A DNA stretch of 64,000 nt. It comes from Cycloclasticus pugetii PS-1. Its GTDB lineage: Bacteria > Pseudomonadota > Gammaproteobacteria > Methylococcales > Cycloclasticaceae. Position 1 is the first letter of the stretch; each line of letters begins with the position of its first letter. A program made the position numbers and the translations under genes. The notes under the pieces are model-generated. The model made no database searches and was not told where the DNA came from. It was given only the letters and a program-made list of their open reading frames with translations. Location of the stretch: assembly GCF_000384415.1 (NCBI RefSeq), contig NZ_ARVU01000001.1, positions 310,001 to 374,000 on the forward strand, given 5' to 3'. Shown here piece by piece: positions 36,561 through 44,210 of this stretch.

Positions 36561-36622
36561 GCTTAACGTTTATATAAGACTCGTGCGCCTTTTGCGCGTC
36601 GTGCTTGATATTTTTGTTAAGT
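36561..36622 (-). repeat. Integron attC site at the 3' end of the 132-residue gene
   Basis: On the minus strand the 62-nt element begins ACTTAAC (exact RYYYAAC) and ends GTTAAGC (exact GTTRRRY). Inner L boxes ATATCAAG and CTTATAT pair with one base left unpaired, and a central GCGC-AAAAG-GCGC hairpin closes it. It overlaps the stop of the 132-residue gene (TAA at 36617-36619), and the channel gene begins 28 bp after its end. Confidence 0.85.
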
Positions 36623-37015
36623 ATTAAAATATGCAGCAATTGAAAAACTTAACGCAATAATTGACAAAAAAAGGGGAATGGTAAAGCGTAAATAAGACTG
36701 TTCATGTTCTGCCAATACTGCTGATAGTAGAGGGAATTGTACGACATGGCGATCAGAACCTATTTGTTTCGCAAATAAAGCAATCAGAGTCCCATCCTCT
36801 TGTTTGTACCCATGTTTTTGGTTTAGGTGATAGTAAAGACGGCCAAAGACAATTTCTGGGTCTAAATTTAAATTTCTCGCAATCAACTCGCAGTCAATCG
36901 GCACATATATTTTTGTATCACGAGATGGTTTCTCTTTGTCAAAGTTACAAAAATCTGAATAGTATATTTTGTACACCTCTTTGAGAATAACTCTGTCTGT
37001 TACATTCTTAGTCAT
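36617..37015 (-). CDS. Cassette-encoded protein with C-terminal membrane anchor, unknown function
   Basis: 132 residues, ATG at 37015 with GGAAG five bases upstream. Residues about 5-85 are soluble, and the stretch IDCELIARNLNLDPEIVFGRLYYHLNQ (given in parts) looks like a winged-helix or helical fold. One hydrophobic helix lies at about 111-130. It resembles no family I can name. The stop lies in the attC at 36561-36622, so it is an integron cassette gene in the same orientation as the channel/nucleotidyltransferase cassette. Confidence 0.65.
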   Translation of the reverse strand: MTKNVTDRVILKEVYKIYYSDFCNFDKEKPSRDTKIYVPIDCELIARNLNLDPEIVFGRLYYHLNQKHGYKQEDGTLIALFAKQIGSDRHVVQFPLLSAVLAEHEQSYLRFTIPLFLSIIALSFSIAAYFNT

Positions 37016-37324
37016 ACCTCTTCCTTGTTACTTAACACTGTTAATAAGCGGAAGCAAAGTTCTACGTATCAAGTAGACATAAGTGGCTAATACTTCCATG
37101 TATTTTTATATTAGCAGCTAAACGTAAATAGGTTGTTAGCTAGTAATATAGCGAGTTGTTTTAGCTGAATATAACACAACTATTTTTATCGCCTAAGGCT
37201 ACGTAGTTTTTAGGCCGTTGAATGAAGATCAGTTGGGGTTTATTTAGCTTGCGTACTAAGCATTTAATTTTAAATGATGAAGTATTTATACAAGTACAGG
37301 TGACCGTTTTGTCGCTAATGAAGG
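37016..37324. other. Intergenic region with a possible degenerate attC
   Basis: About 310 bp without a credible gene. On the minus strand GTTAAGT (37036 to 37030) lies 15 bp before the start of the 132-residue gene, where an attC end would be expected, and AGCTAAC (37141 to 37135) is a weak R'' partner; the arms between pair poorly. A GCTAATA/TATTAGC hairpin lies in between. No integrase gene is visible. Confidence 0.35.
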
Positions 37325-38005
37325 CTAGCTGCTTGCCCATAGGCGGATAAGGTTGTGATAGATGCCGGTTAAGTGGCGTACTTCGTTGTCGTCGGCTCCT
37401 CTTTCTATGGTTAGTGTTTGAATGCTTTGGTCGAGGGTGTACAGCATTTCTCGCTGCTGATTGTCGCGTACCATGCTTTCTAACCAAAAAAAGGAACAGA
37501 CTCTCGCTCCTTTAGTAACCTTTAGAACCTGATGTAAGCTAGTTGATGGGTATAAAATTAAATCTCCAGCGGCTAGTTTTACTTGTTGAGCGCCATAAGT
37601 TGTTTCAATAACCAGTTCACCCCCGTCGTACTCTTTGGGATCAGATAGGAATAAGGTGCAAGAAAGGTCTGTGCGCATTATTTGGTGGTCGGGCAGGTGC
37701 ATAATGGCGTTATCAACATGGGGCCCATAATGGTCGGCATTGTTATAACGATTAAATTTGGGTGGGAAGATTTTTTTGGGTAACGCGGCGGATAAAAACT
37801 GCGGGTGTCGCCCTAAGACTTTTAAAATATGGTTGCCTAATTCAATAGCAAGGTCTGACTGATCTTGAATTTGCTGGTTAACCTTAACTTGTTTTGCTTG
37901 ACCTCCGGCGGTTATTTTGCCATCTTCCCAGGTTGTTTTATCTAGGGCTGTGCGAAACTGTTCAACGGTTTTTTTATCTAGTACATTATTGATTGGAAGT
38001 AGCAT
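37325..38005 (-). CDS. PiuC/YbiX-type Fe(II)/2-oxoglutarate hydroxylase
   Basis: 226 residues from ATG 38005, the E. coli YbiX length; the frame extends to 38050 but the extra residues are not part of the family. HVDNAIM supplies the H-x-D iron ligands, LHQVLKV the distal His, and GARVCSF the 2-oxoglutarate Arg. PKHD-type hydroxylases of this kind are usually paired with siderophore receptors (piuA/fiu). It ends the iron operon, 20 bp after the FMN oxidase gene. Its natural substrate is unknown. Confidence 0.85.
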   Translation of the reverse strand: MLLPINNVLDKKTVEQFRTALDKTTWEDGKITAGGQAKQVKVNQQIQDQSDLAIELGNHILKVLGRHPQFLSAALPKKIFPPKFNRYNNADHYGPHVDNAIMHLPDHQIMRTDLSCTLFLSDPKEYDGGELVIETTYGAQQVKLAAGDLILYPSTSLHQVLKVTKGARVCSFFWLESMVRDNQQREMLYTLDQSIQTLTIERGADDNEVRHLTGIYHNLIRLWASS

Positions 38006-38025
38006 AAAACTGTATGTTGTAAACG

Positions 38026-39147
38026 TTATTGAGGCTGGGTAAAGGTGCACTCTGTATTAATTTCTTGCAGGGTTGAGCAGCCAGTTAAGGCCATTGTTAC
38101 TTCTAGTTCTTCTCTTAACAAGCGCAACATATGGGCAACCCCTAAGGCCCCAGCAACCGCTAAGGCATACATTTGTGGGCGACCAATCAGTACGGCATTT
38201 GCGCCGTATGCAATGGCTTTAAAAATATCTGCTCCACGGCGCACACCACTGTCTAGCAAAATAGGAAACTCTGCGCCAACACGGTGGCGAATAGAGGGTA
38301 GGGCGGTGATGCTGGCGGGGACACCATCAAGCGCTCTGCCGCCATGATTAGAAACAACAAGCCCTGCAAATCCCATTTCTTTTACACGGGCTGCATCAGC
38401 CGGGTGCAAAATACCTTTGATAATAATGGGTAGGTCGGTTTGTTGTTGTAACCACTGTAAGTCTTGCCAAGTAGGTGCATCTTTCATTATGCCTTGGAAA
38501 ATAATACTTTGTGTGCGGTTTAATTGTCGTTGCGTAGGGGAGGGTTTGCCCTCAAGGTTTGCTTCACGGACCTCTTGCGGCAACGTGAAATTTGCCCGTT
38601 GTGCGCGGTTTCTTAAGCCATTGATCGGCACATCAAGGGTAACAACAAGGGCGCTATAGCCGGCTTTTTCTGCTCGCTTAATTAGCGAGAGGGTGAACGC
38701 TTTAGTGTCTTGAAAATACAGTTGAAACCACTTTCTATAATGCGTTGTGTTGGCAATTTGCTCTAGTGTGGTAGATGAAAGCGTGCTGGCTATAAAACCG
38801 GCTTCCATTGCCTCGGCAGCAGCTGCGCTGGCAAGTTCTCCATCTGGGTGAGCTAATTGTTGATGAGCAACCGGCGCTAAGAAAATAGGGTGGCGATACT
38901 GCTCGCCAAATAGCGTTAATTCGGTTGAACCTTTAGATACATCTTGTAACACTCGACTGTAAAGGCCGATATCGTCAAACGCTTTTTGATTGTTTTTTAA
39001 GGTAATTTCGTTAGCCGACCCACCGGCAATATATTCAAAATGTGGGTGAGATATAAAGTGCTTTGCTAGCTTTTCATAATCATTAACGGCTGCAATATCA
39101 GGCGGTATTTGTGTCAGTTTTTCTTGTCGGGTTGGTTTTTCTTTCAT
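38026..39147 (-). CDS. FMN-dependent alpha-hydroxy-acid oxidase/dehydrogenase
   Basis: 373 residues forming one FMN TIM barrel. LAPVAHQQLAHPDGE (FMN-binding start), TLDVPINGLRNR, IIKGILHPADA, VVSNHGGRALDG with the catalytic His, and LLDSGVRRGADIFKAIAYGANAVLIGR (in parts) define the glycolate/lactate/mandelate oxidase family. The N-terminus lacks a signal peptide or membrane domain. Its place between the siderophore receptor and the PiuC hydroxylase is odd; it may process an alpha-hydroxycarboxylate ligand of iron. Oxygen or quinone use cannot be judged. Confidence 0.85.
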   Translation of the reverse strand: MKEKPTRQEKLTQIPPDIAAVNDYEKLAKHFISHPHFEYIAGGSANEITLKNNQKAFDDIGLYSRVLQDVSKGSTELTLFGEQYRHPIFLAPVAHQQLAHPDGELASAAAAEAMEAGFIASTLSSTTLEQIANTTHYRKWFQLYFQDTKAFTLSLIKRAEKAGYSALVVTLDVPINGLRNRAQRANFTLPQEVREANLEGKPSPTQRQLNRTQSIIFQGIMKDAPTWQDLQWLQQQTDLPIIIKGILHPADAARVKEMGFAGLVVSNHGGRALDGVPASITALPSIRHRVGAEFPILLDSGVRRGADIFKAIAYGANAVLIGRPQMYALAVAGALGVAHMLRLLREELEVTMALTGCSTLQEINTECTFTQPQ

Positions 39148-39241
39148 GGGGCGCCTAGCCGTTGGTAGTCAAAATATAATACTTGGGGCCTAAGTTGCCT
39201 TAGGCCCCAGTAACCAAATTATTACGCTTTAATTGTTATGT

Positions 39242-41596
39242 CTAAAACTCATACGCTAAGGTGAGTTGGGCATTACGAGCATCGCCAATATAGGTAAAGC
39301 CACCATTTCGATAACCGGCTAAATAGTAGTCTTCGTCTGTAATATTGCTTACGTTCAAGCTCGCTTTAAGTTTTTTGTTAATGTCATAACTGGCAAAAAT
39401 GTCATACACAGTATAGCTCGGTATTTCATAATCATCAGCTGGGCTATCGGGTTGCCCAACAAACATATTGCTGGAATACGTTGCAATACTACCAAAGGCA
39501 AACTTAGGTGTTGCTTGGTAACGCAACTGCAAGTAAACGCTATCATCTGCAAAGTTACTCAAGGGCTTGTTCTTATAATCGACAAGGTCGCCGCCTCGGC
39601 CTATGGCCGAAGATTTTAAAATTTCAGACTCCATCATTGTTGCGCCAAACTGCACACTTAATGCTTTGGTAATATTACCTACGGCTGAAACTTCAATGCC
39701 TTCCACTTGGTTTTTACCCGTGTTTAAGGTGCCTATAGATGAGTATGCGTCGCCAACACTTTCCATTACATCATCTTTTACAGTTCGGAAAATAGCGGCA
39801 GTTAACAAGAGCTTGTTATTTAAAACGTTCCATTTTGTGCCCAGTTCAACACTTTTTGTTTTTTCTGGTTTGCTGTTTTCAACTTGCAGGTTGTCACTTC
39901 CGCAAAGCCCGCCATAACCACAATTACCGCCTAGATCAGATTCGCCACCGTTAATATTGCTAGAGGTACTATAGGTTAGGTAAACATTGCCTTGCTTATT
40001 GATATTGTAAACAGTGCCAATATGTCCATTCCACAGGGTATCGGAATAAGAGAATTTAGTTGGAACAGTCGCGCCATAGCTCAGTACCGAGTTATCGTAA
40101 TCAAAGCGGTCGGCTCGTATACCTAAAAACAGCGACCAATGATCATTAAAAGTAATGGTATCCATTGCCGATAATGATATGGTTTTTATGGAGTAATCGG
40201 AGTCTTTAGCTGCTTTGTTGATGTCACGCTCCAGTAAGCCATTAAGGTTATTGATCTCTTTGCCATTACCGTCCAAGATGCAATAATTTGGAGAACCGCC
40301 TCCTTGGCTTGCGACGATACAATTGGTTGCGCCATTATTAGTAACGTTATAAGTTCCATTAATGACGCCAATATCAGAGTATTCCGCACCAAAAACAAAT
40401 TGATGCTTATTGCCCGCCAGTTCCCTATCCACAAACAGGTTAAATTGGTTTGCAAAATAGGTGACATCTTGCCAACCTTGGTGCGCTCTGCTTTCAATAG
40501 TAATGGTGGCTGCGCCCGGGGCAACGGGGTCACTAATATCCCTGGTTGCGCCAAAAGCGCCTGTTGTTACATAACCATTTTCGGTCGTGCCGTAACGGGT
40601 TGAGTTTTCTATTCTTAAGGCATCGTTAATTTCATAATTAAGACGGAAGGTTCCCACGTTAACGGTTGATTCTAGAAAGTCTTCGTCTTGTACGTACGAT
40701 GGAATGTTATTGGCCACTTTAGAGTCGGTAATGTGGTAACTACCTAGGTCGGGTGAGTCTTCTGCATTTAAGTAGTAATAATCAGCCGTCAGTTTTAATT
40801 TATCAGTGGCCTGGTGGCTACCGGATAAGGCAAGACCTGTGCGCTCTTGGTCTGCAGGGTCGCGATCTGGAACATCTTTTTCGCTATATAATAGGTTAAG
40901 CCTTACTGCCGTATCATCATTAATTTTATGGTTGCTATCTAAGGTCAGCTCTCCAAAATTGTCTGTCCCTAAACCAGCTGATATTTTATTGAAGTCGTAC
41001 TCTGTGCTGGCCTGTTTGGTTACCCCATTAATGGCGCCGCCTGTTGAGCCTCGGCCTGCAAAGGTGGAGCTGGGTCCTTTGGTAATTTCAACTTGTTCTA
41101 AGGCAAAGCTTTCACGAGTTGTCATTCCTGGGTCACGTAAACCATCCACAAAAACATCACTACGCGCTTCATGTCCTCGAATAATATAACGGTCACCAAA
41201 GGCATTGCCATTTTCACCAGTTCCTAAGGTAATACCGGGCTGGGCAGCTAAAATATCCCGTAAACCTGTTTTCCCCGAGTCTTGAATGGCTGTTTGTGTA
41301 ATCACGCTGATTGTTTGAGGCGTATCGGCCAACTCTTTTACATGCCGACTATCGGCTGAAATTTTTGCTTTATACGGTGCAGATTTTTCTGTGTAAGGGT
41401 TGGTATCAATTGTTCGCTCTTCAATTTGTAATGCATCTAAAACAATAGCATCGCTTTCTTGTGCAATGGCGTTGTTTGCTGTGGCACCTAGCAGTACCGT
41501 TTGTACACAAATTGCTAGCGCTGTTTTGCGAGATGGAAATGCCGTTTTATTTCGCACTTTGAGTTTGGCCGATCTACTGCTTGCGGGGGCTGTCAT
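39242..41596 (-). CDS. TonB-dependent siderophore receptor (Fiu/FhuE type)
   Basis: 784 residues from ATG 41596 with AAGGAG seven bases upstream; the frame extends to 41641 inside tonB. A signal peptide of about 48 residues ends at NAIAQ. The TonB box region is DAIVLDALQI. The plug (about 85-210) has TPQTISVITQ, YIIRGHEARSDVFVDGLRD (in part) and TKGPSSTFAGRGSTGGAING; the 22-strand barrel follows and ends in the terminal strand LTLAYEF. It takes up a ferric siderophore, probably catecholate or hydroxamate. It is expressed with its own TonB/ExbBD and a Fur box upstream. Confidence 0.92.
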   Translation of the reverse strand: MTAPASSRSAKLKVRNKTAFPSRKTALAICVQTVLLGATANNAIAQESDAIVLDALQIEERTIDTNPYTEKSAPYKAKISADSRHVKELADTPQTISVITQTAIQDSGKTGLRDILAAQPGITLGTGENGNAFGDRYIIRGHEARSDVFVDGLRDPGMTTRESFALEQVEITKGPSSTFAGRGSTGGAINGVTKQASTEYDFNKISAGLGTDNFGELTLDSNHKINDDTAVRLNLLYSEKDVPDRDPADQERTGLALSGSHQATDKLKLTADYYYLNAEDSPDLGSYHITDSKVANNIPSYVQDEDFLESTVNVGTFRLNYEINDALRIENSTRYGTTENGYVTTGAFGATRDISDPVAPGAATITIESRAHQGWQDVTYFANQFNLFVDRELAGNKHQFVFGAEYSDIGVINGTYNVTNNGATNCIVASQGGGSPNYCILDGNGKEINNLNGLLERDINKAAKDSDYSIKTISLSAMDTITFNDHWSLFLGIRADRFDYDNSVLSYGATVPTKFSYSDTLWNGHIGTVYNINKQGNVYLTYSTSSNINGGESDLGGNCGYGGLCGSDNLQVENSKPEKTKSVELGTKWNVLNNKLLLTAAIFRTVKDDVMESVGDAYSSIGTLNTGKNQVEGIEVSAVGNITKALSVQFGATMMESEILKSSAIGRGGDLVDYKNKPLSNFADDSVYLQLRYQATPKFAFGSIATYSSNMFVGQPDSPADDYEIPSYTVYDIFASYDINKKLKASLNVSNITDEDYYLAGYRNGGFTYIGDARNAQLTLAYEF

Positions 41597-41606
41597 TATT
41601 TGCTCC

Positions 41607-42431
41607 TTAATAAGTTGAGTTGGTAATAAGTGAATATTCAAGGGGAATGATCAGGGTTAATTGATCACGTGGTATTGAATTTGGGATGGCGGGCATTGGG
41701 CTTGCCTTGTCTAGGATGTCTAGGGCTGCTTTATCCAGTAAGGGGTAACCAGAGCTTTTGTGAACACTAGCGGATAACAGCTGACCTTTTTTATTTATAG
41801 TGAATTTCAGCGTGACGACGCCTTCTTGTTTTTTCTTTTTTAAGGCGGCAGGGTAATTTTTATATTGGTTTAGCCAAGCGATTAAGCTTGAGAAATAATC
41901 CTTTTTACCTAAGCGGTTCCCTGAGTTTGCTTCTGCCCCTTTTCCGCTTGCACGAACCAGTGCTTCAGACTTTGATTGCTCCTTGCTATTGCTGGTTTGT
42001 TCTTCTGGTACTTCTGGTTTTTCTGTTACTTCAGGGTCTTCTGGTTCTGCTGTCTGTTTCAGCTGGGCTGGCTTTTTTTGTTCAGAGTGCTGTACTAATA
42101 CGGCATCCTTTGTTGGTTTTTTTGTGGTTACGGCAGCCACAGTAGGCGCCGGTTTTTTAACCGGCTTATTGGTTTTTTTTGGTGCTTTAGTGACCGGTTT
42201 GCTTATAACTTTTTTTTCTGGCTTAGTTTTTTTCTCGAGTTTTTGCTTTTTTTCCTTTTCAACTTGATCTATATAAGAGCCTTGCATGCCCAAGCCAATT
42301 TGAATGCCGTTTTCGCCTAAATCGCTAGCTCCACTTGGTTTTGGGGCAGGGCTTAACATATAGCCAGTTGCCGCCGCTAGATGCAGGGCAATGGAAACAA
42401 AAAAGGCTAAAGACCATTCTGAAATACGCAT
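41607..42431 (-). CDS. tonB: Energy transducer TonB
   Basis: 274 residues. The N-terminal anchor helix (about 6-26, including H17) is followed by a long Lys/Pro/Glu-rich periplasmic linker (about 55-165), typical of TonB. The C-terminal TonB domain (about 185-272) contains YPAALKKKKQEGVVTLKF and SSGYPLLDKAALDIL. Its ATG directly abuts the exbD stop (TAA-ATG), and the receptor's ribosome-binding site overlaps its own stop. It energises the downstream receptor. Confidence 0.92.
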   Translation of the reverse strand: MRISEWSLAFFVSIALHLAAATGYMLSPAPKPSGASDLGENGIQIGLGMQGSYIDQVEKEKKQKLEKKTKPEKKVISKPVTKAPKKTNKPVKKPAPTVAAVTTKKPTKDAVLVQHSEQKKPAQLKQTAEPEDPEVTEKPEVPEEQTSNSKEQSKSEALVRASGKGAEANSGNRLGKKDYFSSLIAWLNQYKNYPAALKKKKQEGVVTLKFTINKKGQLLSASVHKSSGYPLLDKAALDILDKASPMPAIPNSIPRDQLTLIIPLEYSLITNSTY

Positions 42432-42845
42432 TTATTTGGCCGAAGAAGCTTGCGCATAAAGGGTTATTTTAAAAATACCTTTTTTGCGCAAAATGCTAAG
42501 TGTTTTATCAAGGTCAACGGCTTGAACACGTCTATCAGCTTCAAGCGCTAACAGCGTATTGGCCTCTATGAGAGAGTCTAAATCTAGGTCTAGCTTTTCA
42601 AGAGAGGTTTTAACGCCATTAAGGTAAAGCTCATTTTTATCAGTGAGCTGTAGAGTCACCGTTTTCTCGACAGCTTGAGCACCGTTTTCTGAAACAGGCA
42701 ATTCAATACCTTGGTCTTGGATATCCCGCATATGCCCTGCAATCATAAAAAACACGAGCAGTAGAAAAACAATATTGATCATAGGGATCATATTGCTATC
42801 ACCCTGTTGGCTACTTTTAGCTGATATTAGGCGCTGGTTAACCAT
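42432..42845 (-). CDS. exbD: ExbD-family proton-channel protein (second copy)
   Basis: 137 residues, one N-terminal membrane helix (about 17-37) in which MIPMINIVFLLLVFFMI replaces the usual Asp of ExbD with Asn at the MIN position. That Asp normally carries protons, so this copy may be a non-conducting partner of the first ExbD. The periplasmic domain (about 45-135) ends SILRKKGIFKITLYAQ. It overlaps the preceding exbD by 8 bp and abuts tonB. Confidence 0.85.
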   Translation of the reverse strand: MVNQRLISAKSSQQGDSNMIPMINIVFLLLVFFMIAGHMRDIQDQGIELPVSENGAQAVEKTVTLQLTDKNELYLNGVKTSLEKLDLDLDSLIEANTLLALEADRRVQAVDLDKTLSILRKKGIFKITLYAQASSAK

Positions 42846-43251
42846 TTTTATTTGCCGTTTGCTTAAGTGACTGACCGAGGGATAATGTCTGGAAGCCCAG
42901 TCTATTGAGTCGCTCCATTGCCGAAACTATTGATTGAACCTGTGTTTTGGCGTTAGGTAAGATGACCGTTGGTTTGTGAATATTGAGTGATTCTAAGAGG
43001 GTAGAATCTGTTAGCTTGAACGTTGATTCTTTACCAAGTAATGTCAGTGAACCATCTTCATGCAGCTCAATTAATTGAGGCTTTTCCAACGTAGTCTCGT
43101 GACTTGCTACGGGCGACTGCAAATCAAAACCATTATTTTTGCTAAAGGATGAAGTCAACATAAAGAAAAACAATAAAATGAAAACCACATCAACTAGCGC
43201 TGTCAAACTGACCTGTTTCTTTGGCCGCGGGTTAATTAATAAGGGGTTCAT
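42838..43251 (-). CDS. exbD: Biopolymer transport protein ExbD (first copy)
   Basis: 137 residues. The membrane helix (about 16-38) contains LTALVDVVFILLFFFML with the proton-carrying Asp (ALVDVVF, D21) that ExbD needs. The periplasmic domain follows. It starts in TAATG overlap with exbB. Two ExbD copies in tandem suggest a heteromeric channel. Confidence 0.88.
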   Translation of the reverse strand: MNPLLINPRPKKQVSLTALVDVVFILLFFFMLTSSFSKNNGFDLQSPVASHETTLEKPQLIELHEDGSLTLLGKESTFKLTDSTLLESLNIHKPTVILPNAKTQVQSIVSAMERLNRLGFQTLSLGQSLKQTANKNG

Positions 43252-43901
43252 TAAGCTTGGGCCACTTCACGTAAAGGTTTAACCGATTTTCTTTCGGCTT
43301 GGATTGTAAAAACCCTATCCAAATCATCCTGAATGAGTATCGCCTGAACTTCAATTTTGCGCTCAAACCAGCTATGAATAATTGAAGTTGGAATAGCAAC
43401 GGCAACACCCATTGCGGTGGTCATTAGAGCCATCCAGATGCCGCCAGAAAGGATGGCTGGGTTAACTTGGCTTCCCGCCGCTTCCATTGCTTTAAATGCT
43501 TCAACCATGCCTAAAACAGTGCCTAGCAGCCCTAATAAGGGAGCCAGTGAGGCAATGACCTCTAGAATTCGTAGGTACTTAGCAAGGTCGGCTAGTGCAA
43601 AGCGAGCCTTTCTTAAAATTTCGTTTTTTGCTTCTTCTGTAGACAGGACGCCGCTATCTAATAATTGAAGTGCTTGGGCGATCAGTGTTGACCTTAAATG
43701 ACGCTGGCCATTAACCAGCACAATCGCTTGGGCAACTTTATTTTGCTTAAAGTTTGAAAACGCTTCTCCAATAGAAGATTTTGAAGTATCCCTCAATTGC
43801 CAAAACTGCCAAATTTTTAACAGGGTGACCGTTAGCGAGACAACAGAAAAGACAATAAGTAACCAAACAACGGGACCGCTAGTTATTAATAAATGAGACA
43901 T
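43251..43901 (-). CDS. exbB: Biopolymer transport protein ExbB
   Basis: 216 residues, MotA/TolQ/ExbB fold with helices at about 10-32, 115-140 and 155-180. EVIASLAPLLGLLGTVLGMVEAF (as APLLGLLGTVLGM) and GIWMALMTTAMGVAVAIP are the conserved channel helices. First gene of the iron-uptake operon, 30 bp behind a Fur-type palindrome. It forms the energising complex with the two ExbD proteins and TonB. Confidence 0.92.
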   Translation of the reverse strand: MSHLLITSGPVVWLLIVFSVVSLTVTLLKIWQFWQLRDTSKSSIGEAFSNFKQNKVAQAIVLVNGQRHLRSTLIAQALQLLDSGVLSTEEAKNEILRKARFALADLAKYLRILEVIASLAPLLGLLGTVLGMVEAFKAMEAAGSQVNPAILSGGIWMALMTTAMGVAVAIPTSIIHSWFERKIEVQAILIQDDLDRVFTIQAERKSVKPLREVAQA

Positions 43902-43930
43902 GAAAACACCTTAACCATAATGAATTTAAG

Positions 43931-43963
43931 TAATGAGAATGTTAATGATAATCATTCTCATTA
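43931..43963. promoter_or_regulatory. Fur-type operator upstream of exbB
   Basis: TAATGAGAATG (43931-43941) and CATTCTCATTA (43953-43963) form a perfect 11-bp inverted repeat around TTAATGATAAT. The overlapping GATAAT-like hexamers (AATGATAATCATTCTCATT, 43944-43962) match the iron-repressor box. The site lies 30 bp before exbB and 248 bp before the divergent cio operon. Confidence 0.85.
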
Positions 43964-44210
43964 CTTATTGTCAATAAGTCTGACAACTAAATGCTTAAAT
44001 TTGAACGAGCTGATCTATAGCAGCCTTGTTGCTATATGAAAGGTGATACGATAAGGCCGCAAACGTAAACGCTCATAACAATGAGGTAGCCGCATAAAGT
44101 TTTTAATGGCAGTAGAATGGGAACGACGTTGAAAAGCTTGGGGGTATTCTATAAATGTTGTTCAGCGTTTATTGCAACTGGTGACCGTGGAAAAATAGAG
44201 GATAAATATT

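Noticed and set aside
37161-37487. 108-codon minus-strand frame at the end of the PiuC-like gene
   Set aside because: It overlaps the hydroxylase gene in another phase, has basic low-complexity composition and no motif.
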